The notes under the pieces: generated by a model | The model's database searches: none | What the model saw: only the letters and a program-made list of their open reading frames with translations | Told to the model about the DNA's origin: nothing | Shown here: piece after piece, positions 19,571 to 27,822 of the stretch | How positions within the stretch are numbered: the first letter of the stretch is position 1 | Layout: each line of letters begins with the position of its first letter | Translations under genes and position numbers: made by a program | Assembly: GCF_000770675.1 (NCBI RefSeq) | Contig: NZ_AVBG01000005.1 | Location: forward strand, 124,001-188,000 | DNA length: 64,000 nt | Direction: 5' to 3' | DNA from: Pontibacillus chungwhensis BH030062 | Lineage (GTDB): Bacteria; Bacillota; Bacilli; Bacillales; BH030062

Positions 19571-21139
19571 ATGGAAGGAACGATTTACTCACTTATACCA
19601 CCACTTGTTATGCTTGTCTTAGTCTTAGTTACAAGACGAGTGCTTATCTCATTAGGAGTAGGAATATTACTTGGTGCTTTTATGCTCCATGATTTTTCAA
19701 TAACGGCGACATTATCTGAAGTATGGACACAATTCTATACGATTTTCTATGTAGATGGCGCGCTTAATTTAGGGAACTTATTCTTACTCAGTTTCTTAAT
19801 CTTGTTAGGAATTACAACAGCCTTTATGACCGCTTCCGGTGGAAGTCGTGCATTTGGAGAGTGGGCGATTCAACGTGTTAAAACACGTAAGGGTGCTCAA
19901 TCTATGCCAGCTGTATTAGGTATTATTATTTTCATTGACGATTACTTTAATAGTCTGGCCATAGGACAAGTAGCTCGCCCTTTAACAGATCGTTATAAAG
20001 TTTCTAGAGCAAAGTTAGCGTACCTGATTGATTCCACATCAGCACCAATTACGGTTATTTCACCTATTTCAAGCTGGGGCGCTTATATTATTGGTACAAT
20101 TGGAACCATTATTGCAACAAATGAATTAACTCAGTTCAGTGGTTTAGAAGCCTTCGTAAAAATGATTCCAATGAACTTATATGTGTTCGCAGCTATTTTA
20201 CTTGTGTTCTTAACCATTTATCGCAAGTTTGATATTGGGGCCATGAAGAAACATGAGCAAAAAGCTGAATTAGAAGGGGAGCTTGTTGACAAGACGAAAG
20301 ACGTTCCAGGGGATTTGAATAATGAATTTAAAGATGTCCGTAACGGCCGCGTCTATCACTTGATTGTTCCTATTATTGTATTAATTGCTGCTACTGTCAT
20401 TGCTATGGTGGTTACGGGAATTCAAGGAACAGAAGGAAACGTTACCATCCTTGAGATCTTCAAGAATACAAATGTAAACCGCTCATTATTCGCTGGTGGC
20501 TTATTTGCCGCACTTAGTGGATTTATTCTTTATGTAACCCAATCAGGTGAAAAGTCATCGCTCAGTAAAGTTAGCCTTGAAGGTTCTAAAGCAATGATGC
20601 CAGCTATTTATATTTTAGTATTTGCATGGATGATTGGTGCCATTATTGGTGAGCTTGAGACAGGTAAGTTTCTAGCAGCTCAATTCGAATCTCTAAACAT
20701 TCAGCCGTCATATTTACCATTACTCGTTTTCTTAGTATCAGGAGGAATGGCCTTCGCGACAGGAACATCATGGGGAACATTTGGAATTATGCTTCCGATT
20801 GCAGGTAATATCGCAGCAAACACAGACGTAAGCATGTTCTTACCTGCTTTAGCAGCCGTATTAGCCGGAAGTGTGTTTGGAGATCACTGTTCACCGATTT
20901 CAGACACATCAATTCTATCTTCTACAGGTGCAGGATCAAATCACATTGATCACGTCATGACACAGTTGCCTTATGCCTTAATCAGCGCTGCGGCCACTTC
21001 TGTTGGTTATGTAGTTTATGGCATGACATCTAGTGCAATGCTCTCTCTTATTATTACCCTGTTGATTGTAGTACTTGTTGTATTTGCGATTAACCCAAAA
21101 AGCAATCATTCAAAAGCGAACGAATCCAAAACTGCATAG
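19571..21139 (+). CDS. NhaC-family antiporter, probable lysine transporter
   Basis: Polytopic membrane protein of 522 residues in the NhaC Na+/H+ antiporter family, with family stretches FIDDYFNSLAIGQVARPLTDRY and GDHCSPISDTSILSSTGA. The start is ATG 19571, preceded by ACGGAGGGAACG; upstream in-frame codons lie in the leader. Its only upstream signal is the L-box, so lysine import is far more likely than simple Na+ efflux. NhaC relatives under L-box control are known lysine transporters, sometimes called LysW. Transport direction and coupling ion are inference. Confidence 0.85.
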   Translation: MEGTIYSLIPPLVMLVLVLVTRRVLISLGVGILLGAFMLHDFSITATLSEVWTQFYTIFYVDGALNLGNLFLLSFLILLGITTAFMTASGGSRAFGEWAIQRVKTRKGAQSMPAVLGIIIFIDDYFNSLAIGQVARPLTDRYKVSRAKLAYLIDSTSAPITVISPISSWGAYIIGTIGTIIATNELTQFSGLEAFVKMIPMNLYVFAAILLVFLTIYRKFDIGAMKKHEQKAELEGELVDKTKDVPGDLNNEFKDVRNGRVYHLIVPIIVLIAATVIAMVVTGIQGTEGNVTILEIFKNTNVNRSLFAGGLFAALSGFILYVTQSGEKSSLSKVSLEGSKAMMPAIYILVFAWMIGAIIGELETGKFLAAQFESLNIQPSYLPLLVFLVSGGMAFATGTSWGTFGIMLPIAGNIAANTDVSMFLPALAAVLAGSVFGDHCSPISDTSILSSTGAGSNHIDHVMTQLPYALISAAATSVGYVVYGMTSSAMLSLIITLLIVVLVVFAINPKSNHSKANESKTA

Positions 21140-21150
21140 TTGTGTGAATT

Positions 21151-21182
21151 CCCGTTATGTAATGTACATAACGGGATTTTTT
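21151..21182 (+). terminator. Terminator after the NhaC-type gene
   Basis: A perfect 10-bp hairpin (CCCGTTATGT / ACATAACGGG) followed by ATTTTTT. Confidence 0.9.
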
Positions 21183-21249
21183 GCGCAGCTAAGACCTGCG
21201 TTAGATCCATATATGGGAAGGAATGTTGAAGATCCGAAGTTTAGAGAAT

Positions 21250-21549
21250 GTTTTCGTTTGCTATAGTTGAGTGTAAGGTGGGCCTGGAAACCACTCGCTT
21301 TCCTGTGGGGAGCTGGTGAGCCTCCTCACCCGGCAAAGCCGGGCTCCGGGGTCTCACCTAGATTAAAAAGTGCAGGCGTGGTGCTAGGACCGTACGGATA
21401 AGACAGCTTTTTGGAAAAGGCGTTAAGCCTTTGTAAAAAAGATGACTTATCACGCTAGGTCCTCCACGCCGGAACTAGACTGGCTCTTCTGCCCACGGGA
21501 GTCTCGCAGTTACCAGGCCCACCTTTGCCATATAAAGGTGAACGAAAAC
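21250..21549 (+). repeat. Stem-loop repeat unit C (of composite C–D), with an insertion
   Basis: Bounded by a perfect 9-bp pair GTTTTCGTT and AACGAAAAC. Arms AAGGTGGGCCTGGAAAC and GTTACCAGGCCCACCTT match unit A apart from one base. It is 300 bp against 179 bp for unit A because of a 121-bp insertion at 21362–21482. Confidence 0.85.
21362..21482. mobile_element. 121-bp hairpin insertion inside repeat unit C
   Basis: Absent from the equivalent site in unit A (CACCTAGGCTCTTC). The insert has nested inverted repeats: GGCGTGG with CCACGCC, GATAAG with CTTATC, and GCTTTTTGGAAAAGGC with GCCTTTGTAAAAAAG. CTAG occurs at both junctions and may be a target duplication. It has no coding capacity. Confidence 0.6.
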
Positions 21550-21594
21550 ATGCAACAAGTAGAGAGCTTTATTCCTCCCACAATTAAGCTGAGG

Positions 21595-21834
21595 GGCCGT
21601 TCTTTCAACCTTTAGCCAGGGATGTCTTGGGAACGGGGAGACTCCTGCGGGAGAAAGAGTTCGACGAGACCCCGGACTGAACGAAGTGAGGGAGGAGGCT
21701 CTAAAAGATAGAGGAAGTTCGACTAAAACCGTCACGTCCTGTGACAACGTCGAACGACCCCACATCGTGTGGGGCCGCCCGCGGAAAGCGAGTCGTTCCC
21801 AAGACATCCCAACCACTCAACAAACGTAACGGCC
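21595..21834 (-). repeat. Stem-loop repeat unit D (of composite C–D), with an insertion
   Basis: Bounded by GGCCGTT and AACGGCC, 45 bases after unit C and with the core in the opposite orientation. It is about 63 bp longer than unit B. The extra part (about 21700–21776) replaces CGACAGCTCGCC with two small hairpins: GTTCGAC/GTCGAAC enclosing GTCAC/GTGAC, and CCCCAC/GTGGGG. Confidence 0.8.
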
Positions 21835-21977
21835 TCCATCTACATAAAATGACTCAACTTCAAGTCTTCCATGTAAGGGAGCTTATATGGAAATCCGCTA
21901 TTAGGGAACTTTGTTTAGAAAAATAGGCGTAGGAGAAAAAGACTAATTGTAAATATCTGAAAATTTTAAATATTGCT

Positions 21978-22006
21978 TTACAAGCTGAGGCGGACTGGTT
22001 AGAATA
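21978..22006 (+). promoter_or_regulatory. Promoter of the NSS transporter genes
   Basis: TTTACA at 21978–21983, a 17-bp spacer and TAGAAT at 22001–22006, about 115 bases upstream of the start codon. Confidence 0.55.
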
Positions 22007-22056
22007 AAGACAGCTTATTAGTAAGAAAAGTCTGAAAAAAGAAAAAGAACCACACA

Positions 22057-22097
22057 TTCTCCTGGGATCATAAGCATATGCTTGTAACGCAGGAGAA
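22057..22097 (+). promoter_or_regulatory. Leader stem-loop before the NSS transporter
   Basis: TTCTCCTG (22057–22064) pairs with CAGGAGAA (22090–22097), enclosing the palindrome AAGCATATGCTT. There is no T tract. The descending arm contains AGGAGAA, and the true ribosome site lies about 15 bases further on. A regulatory role is possible. Confidence 0.4.
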
Positions 22098-22121
22098 GAC
22101 TGGAGAAGGGGAGGGCTATTT

Positions 22122-23639
22122 ATGGAAAAACGTTCTCAATGGGGAACACGGGTTGGCTTTTTGCTTGCAGCAATGGGTTCAGCTATTGGATTGGGGAATA
22201 TTTGGCGATTCCCGGCGACAGCTTATGAAAACGGCGGAGGTGCTTTTTTCTTACCTTATTTATTTGCACTTCTAACTGCCGGAATCCCACTTTTAATTAT
22301 GGAGTACACCATCGGTCATAAGTATCGCGGATCTGCGCCTAAGTCACTTGGCAGAATGCGAAAAGGCTTTGAATGGATTGGTTGGTGGCAAGTTGCGATC
22401 TCATTTATTATTTCTACTTATTATGCTGTTATCATTGCCTGGGCGATTCTTTACGCAGGGTATGCTTTAAATGGAGCTTGGGGAGATGACACCACTTCAT
22501 TCTTTGTAGGAGATTTCCTAAACGTTACAGAGCCTGGGGTTGTTGGTGGAATGAACATGAAGATTCTTATTCCGCTGGCGATTGTCTGGTTGATTACATT
22601 AACAGTTCTTGGAATTGGTGTTAAGAAGGGGATCGAAGTAGCGAATAAAATCTTTATCCCAACGCTTGTTGTATTATTCTTAATTATAGTTGTACGTGCT
22701 TTGACGCTTGACGGAGCAGTTGATGGTCTTCAAGCATTCTTCCAGCCAAATTGGGATGCAATAGGAGACCCTGGAGTTTGGGTTGCTGCTTATGGACAGA
22801 TCTTCTTCAGTTTATCCATCGCTTTTGCGATTATGATTACGTATTCTTCTTATTTACCAAAGAAATCTGACATCACAAATAACGCTTTTATCACAGGTTT
22901 TGCAAACTCATCTTTTGAATTATTAGCTGGTATTGGTGTGTTTGCTGCTCTTGGCTTTATGGCATTGCAAACAAATCAGGGTGTAACAGATGTAGTAGAT
23001 GGGGGAATTGGTCTAGCCTTTATGGTCTTCCCGCAAATTATTAATGAGATGCCTGTCTTATCAGGAGTCTTCGGCTTCTTATTCTTTGCTTCTCTAGTGT
23101 TGGCTGGTTTGTCTTCGTTAATTTCCATTACCGAGACATATGTAGCTGGTGTGGCAGAGAAGTTTAATCTATCCCGTGTAACGGCGGTTGCAATCGGTGG
23201 GGGACTCTCAGCAATCATTTCCCTTCTTTACGCTTCAAACGGAGGGCTTTTCTTCTTAGATACTGTAGACCACTTCATTAATAGTTACGGTGTTGCTCTT
23301 GCTGGTCTGTTTGAAGTTGTAGCTGTTGCTTGGTTTGCGAAAGAGCTTAAGAATCTTCAGGCTCATGCAAACAGTCTGTCAGATATAATGTTAGGGGCCT
23401 GGTGGAGAGTTTGTCTGGCTTGGATTACTCCGGTCGTATTGGGTTATATGTTATTACAAAACCTGCGTGTTGAACTTATGGAAAACTATGAGGGATACCC
23501 AATTGAATTCTTATTCTACTTCGGATGGGTCGTTGCCATTGGAGCCATGTTCGTAGGTGCCTTAATGACGGTCAGAAAGTGGCCAAATAACGAATTAGAA
23601 ATGCCAATAGATTCCAAGGATGAGAAGGAGGTTGGCTAA
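22122..23639 (+). CDS. Sodium-dependent NSS-family transporter
   Basis: Neurotransmitter:sodium symporter (NSS) family, 505 residues and about 12 membrane segments. TM1 carries the Na+/substrate signature GSAIGLGNIWRFP (near residue 20). It starts at ATG after GGGGAGGG. A 31-residue MetS-like subunit follows two bases after its stop. In Corynebacterium such a pair (MetP/MetS) imports methionine and alanine, so this system probably imports neutral amino acids. The substrate is not proved by sequence, and no S-box precedes this copy. Confidence 0.9.
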   Translation: MEKRSQWGTRVGFLLAAMGSAIGLGNIWRFPATAYENGGGAFFLPYLFALLTAGIPLLIMEYTIGHKYRGSAPKSLGRMRKGFEWIGWWQVAISFIISTYYAVIIAWAILYAGYALNGAWGDDTTSFFVGDFLNVTEPGVVGGMNMKILIPLAIVWLITLTVLGIGVKKGIEVANKIFIPTLVVLFLIIVVRALTLDGAVDGLQAFFQPNWDAIGDPGVWVAAYGQIFFSLSIAFAIMITYSSYLPKKSDITNNAFITGFANSSFELLAGIGVFAALGFMALQTNQGVTDVVDGGIGLAFMVFPQIINEMPVLSGVFGFLFFASLVLAGLSSLISITETYVAGVAEKFNLSRVTAVAIGGGLSAIISLLYASNGGLFFLDTVDHFINSYGVALAGLFEVVAVAWFAKELKNLQAHANSLSDIMLGAWWRVCLAWITPVVLGYMLLQNLRVELMENYEGYPIEFLFYFGWVVAIGAMFVGALMTVRKWPNNELEMPIDSKDEKEVG

Positions 23640-23641
23640 AC

Positions 23642-23737
23642 ATGAGTTGGATTGTAATGTTTGTAATTGGAGCTACTGTCATTTGGGGTGGTTTAATAGC
23701 CAGCATTGTGCGGGCTGTTAAAGCATCTAAATCATAA
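23642..23737 (+). CDS. metS: NSS transporter small subunit, MetS-like
   Basis: A 31-residue single-pass membrane peptide, MSWIVMFVIGATVIWGGLIA followed by a short basic tail (SIVRAVKASKS). It is the size and pattern of the MetS family of small subunits that accompany NSS transporters and are required for transport in Corynebacterium. The ribosome site AAGGAGG lies inside the end of the transporter gene, so the two are coupled. It is easily missed because of its size. A terminator follows at once. Confidence 0.85.
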   Translation: MSWIVMFVIGATVIWGGLIASIVRAVKASKS

Positions 23738-23744
23738 AATTATT

Positions 23745-23783
23745 AAAAAATCCCTCTACGCAATAGCGCGAGAGGGATTTTTT
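23745..23783. terminator. Bidirectional terminator between metS and lytH
   Basis: AAAAAATCCCTCT pairs with AGAGGGATTTTTT. T tracts on both strands fit the convergent genes on either side. Confidence 0.9.
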
Positions 23784-24747
23784 ATTTTTTCATTTGACGT
23801 GTTTGTCGTTCCCAAAGTTTTAAGTGAGGATACGGATCAAAAGACCACTCTGAGTGACCGTTATCTTTATACATTCCATAATGCAAGTGTGGCGGGAATT
23901 TTCCTGATGTGCCAGGCGGGCCATAACCAGATGCACCAACATATCCGATAACATCTCCTGGTTTCACCACTTGCCCTACGTTAACATTTTTCTCAAATCC
24001 GTTTAAATGAGCGAAATAATGGTAAATATTATGGATGTCTCTTACACCAACTCTCCATCCGCCATACTTGTTCCATCCTTTCATCTCAATTACTCCATAA
24101 GATGTAGCACGTACAGGAACTCCATAATTAGCAAAAATATCGGTTCCTTCATGAATTCGTCGTCCACCAAATCCACGCGGGTCTCCCCAAGTGTTTTTAT
24201 AGCTATAGTTATGGTGAAGGGGGACAGGGAATATATGTTGATCTAAATCAATTGTTTTTTCTTGCTTAAAAACTTCTGCTGTATTAACGATTGTTTGAAC
24301 GGATAAATCTCTTTCGTAATAATTCCAAAGAGCAATTTTAATATCTTGTTTAGATGTACCAAATCCACTCATCCATTGGGAAAAGGATACAAGAATATCG
24401 GCATCATTGGTGCGATCAGCCAACTGGTCTCCATCTCCGTCTTGGCCTATGCCTTCAAATAGTGCAATTTCTGATACAGGAAGAATATCTTTTTGACTTG
24501 GATTCGTTGCGCCGTTCCACATCTCTTTAGGAATGGTAATTGAAATGACACCTTCAGATGCGGGCTCTTTTTGAATATTACGCTCATATTGATCGACAGC
24601 TGCAAGGTAGTACCATGGAATTTGAGTGAGTGATTGCATTGTTTTATATAGATTCATACGTTGTTCTGTTTCATCTGTTTTCTCTTCTGCCCATGTATGT
24701 TGTGGAAGGAGGGCTAGCAGCATGATAAATGCTACTAAACGTTTCAT
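23782..24747 (-). CDS. lytH: M23 peptidase LytH (spore cortex maturation)
   Basis: Secreted or membrane-associated M23 metallopeptidase, 321 residues, close to B. subtilis LytH. LytH is an L-Ala–D-Glu peptidase that trims spore cortex side chains. A signal peptide covers about residues 1–20 (cleavage after HTWA). The C-terminal peptidase domain has zinc and catalytic residues H199 and D203 (HEGTD), H243, and H287-L-H289. A calcium-like motif DGDGDQLADR lies near residue 103. lytH and yunB are neighbours in B. subtilis; here two transporter units separate them. Confidence 0.85.
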   Translation of the reverse strand: MKRLVAFIMLLALLPQHTWAEEKTDETEQRMNLYKTMQSLTQIPWYYLAAVDQYERNIQKEPASEGVISITIPKEMWNGATNPSQKDILPVSEIALFEGIGQDGDGDQLADRTNDADILVSFSQWMSGFGTSKQDIKIALWNYYERDLSVQTIVNTAEVFKQEKTIDLDQHIFPVPLHHNYSYKNTWGDPRGFGGRRIHEGTDIFANYGVPVRATSYGVIEMKGWNKYGGWRVGVRDIHNIYHYFAHLNGFEKNVNVGQVVKPGDVIGYVGASGYGPPGTSGKFPPHLHYGMYKDNGHSEWSFDPYPHLKLWERQTRQMKK

Positions 24748-24851
24748 ATAATTTCACCTCCGAGTGATGGATTATAACAATAGTGTGTGAAAGCATTAAA
24801 TGAAACATAAGTGGTAAATGTTAATAATAAGAAGGCATTTGATCTAGTATG

Positions 24852-24884
24852 AAAAAAAGGGACTGTTTATGGCAAACAGTCCCG
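24852..24884 (-). terminator. Terminator of the YhcN-like gene
   Basis: On the minus strand GGGACTGTTT pairs with AAACAGTCCC, followed by a run of seven T. Confidence 0.88.
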
Positions 24885-24901
24885 TCTTAGCAATGGTTTA
24901 A

Positions 24902-25576
24902 CTACTGGTTCATGCTTTGGTCTTGAACGTCACGTTTGTCTTTTTTAGACTTTGTTTCATCATTGTACATAGCTTCTCCCTGTGGAGATTTACGCATTTC
25001 TTCAATGGTTGATTCAAGCATGTTGCGGTAGTTTTTATCGCTTGTTTTCATATTGCTTAAAGATGCTAAGTCTTTATACATGTCTTTCTGGTCTGTCACA
25101 TATACCTCGAAGTAACGAGGGACGGTAGAAATTGCTGTTTTCTTCGCAATGTCAGCAGCGCGATCTCGATCTACATCGTCTTCTTTCGTATAGGCAACGA
25201 GAACTTCTGAATCTGTTACAAGTGTAGCCGCATCTTTAAATGCGTTAGCTTGTAGCATGTAACGAGTGATCAAGTCACTTACAGCTTCTCGGTCCATAAT
25301 CCCGTAGCGGACTTCATCAAGCTTGTCAACTTCTCCGCGTGAGTAGCGATTATAACCAAGACGTTGAGATGAATTGTTATTGGTATTCATATCCTCAACA
25401 GATTGGTAATTGTAGTTCTTGTTCTTATTGCGGTCGGCATCATCGTAACTTACATTGGTGCCATACCCATCGTTATTCATATCCATTGCGCCCTGGTCTG
25501 TGTTTTCAGCACCACAGCCCGTTACAACTAAAGTTGTTGCAAGAGCAGATGCTGCGATCCATGATTTGTAGTTCAA
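24902..25576 (-). CDS. YhcN/YlaJ-family sporulation lipoprotein
   Basis: A 224-residue lipoprotein with lipobox VTGC (C21) and a long Asn/Asp/Tyr-rich linker (residues about 22–75). A domain resembling the YhcN/YlaJ family follows, including EVLVAYTKEDD and a run ending in EEMRKSPQGEAMYND. Members are found in spore membranes or the cortex. I choose TTG 25576, since GAGGAGGG lies six bases upstream; the longer upstream frame runs through this ribosome site. It is monocistronic with its own terminator. Confidence 0.78.
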   Translation of the reverse strand: MNYKSWIAASALATTLVVTGCGAENTDQGAMDMNNDGYGTNVSYDDADRNKNKNYNYQSVEDMNTNNNSSQRLGYNRYSRGEVDKLDEVRYGIMDREAVSDLITRYMLQANAFKDAATLVTDSEVLVAYTKEDDVDRDRAADIAKKTAISTVPRYFEVYVTDQKDMYKDLASLSNMKTSDKNYRNMLESTIEEMRKSPQGEAMYNDETKSKKDKRDVQDQSMNQ

Positions 25577-25732
25577 TGGAAACCCTCCTCTAGCATGATA
25601 TTGTTTCTCCCTCACCTATAGCTTTAGTCAATATGGAAAGTTCATGCTAGAAAATATTGATCAAACAAGAAAAGTAAAAGTCAAAATATCCAAAATATGA
25701 TACACTAAAAGCACTATTAAGAGGTGATCGAC

Positions 25733-26008
25733 GTGGTAGAAATTCAAGGAAAGAATTATCAGGTTGTTCTAGACGAAAAAGAGGGCTTCCAAGAAGAAGC
25801 AGTTAAGGAACGATTTAGCGATATTTTAAGTAAGTATGATTTTATCGTTGGGGATTGGGGATACGGACAGCTTCGTTTGAAAGGTTTTTATGACGACCAG
25901 AATCCTAAATCTACATTTGATACTAAGATCAGCACGCTAGATGATTATATGTACGAATACTGTAACTTTGGTTGCGCTCATTTCGTTTTGAAGAAAACAG
26001 ACAAGTAA
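25733..26008 (+). CDS. yutD: YutD-family protein
   Basis: A 91-residue protein of the YutD family (DUF1027), with characteristic stretches DFIVGDWGYGQLRLKGFY and DDYMYEYCNFGCAHFVLKK, including a C-x(3)-C pair. Function is not established. The start is GTG 25733, five bases after AGAGGTGA. A GTG three codons upstream overlaps that site and is less likely. It is transcribed alone and converges on the next genes at a shared terminator. Confidence 0.85.
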   Translation: MVEIQGKNYQVVLDEKEGFQEEAVKERFSDILSKYDFIVGDWGYGQLRLKGFYDDQNPKSTFDTKISTLDDYMYEYCNFGCAHFVLKKTDK

Positions 26009-26026
26009 GCATATGAGCACATTAAG

Positions 26027-26070
26027 AGAGCAGGGCAAAACCTAATACGGTTTGCCCTGCTCTATTTATT
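26027..26070. terminator. Bidirectional terminator between yutD and the minus-strand gene
   Basis: AGAGCAGGGCAAAACC pairs with GGTTTGCCCTGCTCT, with T-rich tails on both strands. Confidence 0.88.
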
Positions 26071-26350
26071 GTTCTTGAGATGGTTTTACTTCTTTGTCTG
26101 GATGATCGTGTGTTGGATGAGAAGCTGGGTCTAAGCGTTGTAAGTCTTTATGAAGCGATTTGTTCTCATAGTTAAAAGCACTATAGTACCGTTGGCCTGG
26201 TTTCCAAGGTGTGCTTTTATTTTCTACTGGCTTATCTTTATTACGAGGAGCCCCGTAAGGGCCTTCAGGCATTTGCTCTGGTGTTACGTAATTTCTCATG
26301 GCTTCAACATTTGCAAAGTCAGAGTATTTCTCTTTGTCTTGTTCAGACAT
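26066..26350 (-). CDS. Small hydrophilic protein, 94 residues, unknown
   Basis: Not recognised with certainty. It is a soluble, proline- and charge-rich protein without membrane segment or signal peptide. Stretches EQMPEGPYGAPRNKDKP and WKPGQRYYSAFNYENKSLH suggest an extended protein, and the tail is His/Pro/Asp-rich. Such short proteins in Bacillaceae are often spore or cytosolic proteins, but that is only a guess. Its ribosome site (AGGAGGGGG) is the descending arm of a terminator-like hairpin, followed by five T and the ATG. Confidence 0.65.
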   Translation of the reverse strand: MSEQDKEKYSDFANVEAMRNYVTPEQMPEGPYGAPRNKDKPVENKSTPWKPGQRYYSAFNYENKSLHKDLQRLDPASHPTHDHPDKEVKPSQEQ

Positions 26351-26353
26351 AAA

Positions 26354-26398
26354 AATCCCCCTCCTATTGCTACGTAGTGTTCCAATAGGAGGGGGGTT
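26354..26398 (-). terminator. Terminator hairpin overlapping a ribosome site (minus strand)
   Basis: On the minus strand AAACCCCCCTCCTATTG pairs with CAATAGGAGGGGGATTT, followed by TT and then the ATG at 26350. It closes the gene at 26406 and also supplies the Shine–Dalgarno sequence of the gene at 26350. Confidence 0.85.
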
Positions 26399-26405
26399 TC
26401 ATTCA

Positions 26406-26675
26406 TTATACAACTTTACGTAGGAATGCTCTTAGTTCTTCTGCTTCCACTTCTGTTAAATTGAAGGCATGCTCAAGGTGTCCATCTTCCTCTACTTGCG
26501 ATTGGTTCAAAAGAGCGTAATGGTTGCTTTGTAAATTCATGACCATTTTCTTGTCTTCGTATTTCTTAGAGGTTGTAATAGCCAAGTCGTAGCGATGGCT
26601 CTCTCCCATAAAGCTTACAAAGCGTGTAGAAGTGCTTTCTTCTTCATCAGTAAGAAAAAGTCGATCTTCTTTCAT
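26406..26675 (-). CDS. DUF3055-like small protein
   Basis: An 89-residue soluble protein starting MKEDRLFLTDEEESTSTRFVS, with a core region DLAITTSKKYEDKKMVMNLQ and an acidic helical end (LTEVEAEELRAFLRKVV). I recall this pattern from the staphylococcal SAV0927 / DUF3055 family, whose function is unknown; the match is from memory only. A strong ribosome site AAGGAAGGAG precedes the ATG. It lies just downstream of glpX on the same strand with no terminator between, so co-transcription is possible. Confidence 0.65.
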   Translation of the reverse strand: MKEDRLFLTDEEESTSTRFVSFMGESHRYDLAITTSKKYEDKKMVMNLQSNHYALLNQSQVEEDGHLEHAFNLTEVEAEELRAFLRKVV

Positions 26676-26706
26676 GCTTGTACTCCTTCCTTCTTAACAA
26701 GTCTTA

Positions 26707-27678
26707 TTATTCGTTCACTAATAAGTGTGGCTTACGATCTAAGTGGTGATTCGCTTTTATGAAACGAACCGTACCTGTTTTAGCGCGCATAACAATTGAA
26801 TCTGTCTCTGTAAGGTCATTGCCTAAGAATTTCACACCGTGTAGCAATTCGCCTTCTGTTACTCCTGTAGCAGCGAAGATTGCGTCATCACTCTTCACCA
26901 AATCATCGAGTGTCAAAAGTTGACGAGGATCTGCTAGACCCATTTCCATGCAGCGATTTGCTTCTTCTTCATTTTGGGGAACTAAACGAGCTTGCATGTC
27001 GCCATCAAGACATTTAACGGCAGCCGCTGAAATAACACCTTCTGGCGCTCCACCTGTGCCGACAAAGATATCAACACCAGTGTGAGGTATGCAGCTTGCT
27101 ATAGATGCTTCTACATCACCATCACCAAACAGTTTAACGCGAGCACCTTTGGCACGAACACGTTCGACAAGCTCTTCGTGTCTTGGACGTTCTTGGATAA
27201 TGACAGTAAGGTCGCGGATACGTTTATTATTAGCTTCTGCCACAATATCAATCGTTTTTTCGATTGGATCATCTAAACTAATTTTTCCTTTTGCATTTTT
27301 TCCGACTGCAATTTTTTCCATATACATATCCGGAGCGTGAAGAAGGGCACCGCGATCAGCAGCTGCGATAACAGCCATAGCGTTGTTGTGTCCTTTTGCT
27401 ACGATATTCGTTCCTTCCAAAGGATCAACAGCGATGTCCACGGCAGGTCCTTGTCCATTCCCTAGTTCTTCCCCGATATACAACATTGGGGCTTCATCTA
27501 GTTCTCCTTCTCCAATTACGACTGTACCTTGCATCGTAATGGAATCAAACATGCTTCTCATGGCGGAAGTGGCTGCATCATCTGCTTCATCTTTCTTACC
27601 TCTTCCCATCCATTGAGCTGAGCTCACTGCTGCGGCTTCGGTTACACGTACAAGTTCTAGAGCTAATTCGCGATCCAT
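26707..27678 (-). CDS. glpX: Class II fructose-1,6-bisphosphatase GlpX
   Basis: Gluconeogenic phosphatase that removes the 1-phosphate of fructose 1,6-bisphosphate. The 323-residue protein carries [15 protein letters not shown] and DPLEGTN, the metal-binding motifs of class II enzymes related to the inositol monophosphatase fold, and the glycine-rich [14 protein letters not shown] segment. It starts at ATG after CGGAGGAAATG. Its place upstream of the DUF3055-like gene suggests a two- or three-gene transcript. Confidence 0.95.
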   Translation of the reverse strand: MDRELALELVRVTEAAAVSSAQWMGRGKKDEADDAATSAMRSMFDSITMQGTVVIGEGELDEAPMLYIGEELGNGQGPAVDIAVDPLEGTNIVAKGHNNAMAVIAAADRGALLHAPDMYMEKIAVGKNAKGKISLDDPIEKTIDIVAEANNKRIRDLTVIIQERPRHEELVERVRAKGARVKLFGDGDVEASIASCIPHTGVDIFVGTGGAPEGVISAAAVKCLDGDMQARLVPQNEEEANRCMEMGLADPRQLLTLDDLVKSDDAIFAATGVTEGELLHGVKFLGNDLTETDSIVMRAKTGTVRFIKANHHLDRKPHLLVNE

Positions 27679-27822
27679 TTCATTTCCTCCGATACTTTAA
27701 ATTCCTTTTATATCATAGCAAAATACCAACATAATTTAAATGAAATTTGTATTTTAGCGTTTTGTGATATCATGAAATAAGATCATTTGGTTCTTGTAGT
27801 AAGAAATGAGGAGGACATACTT

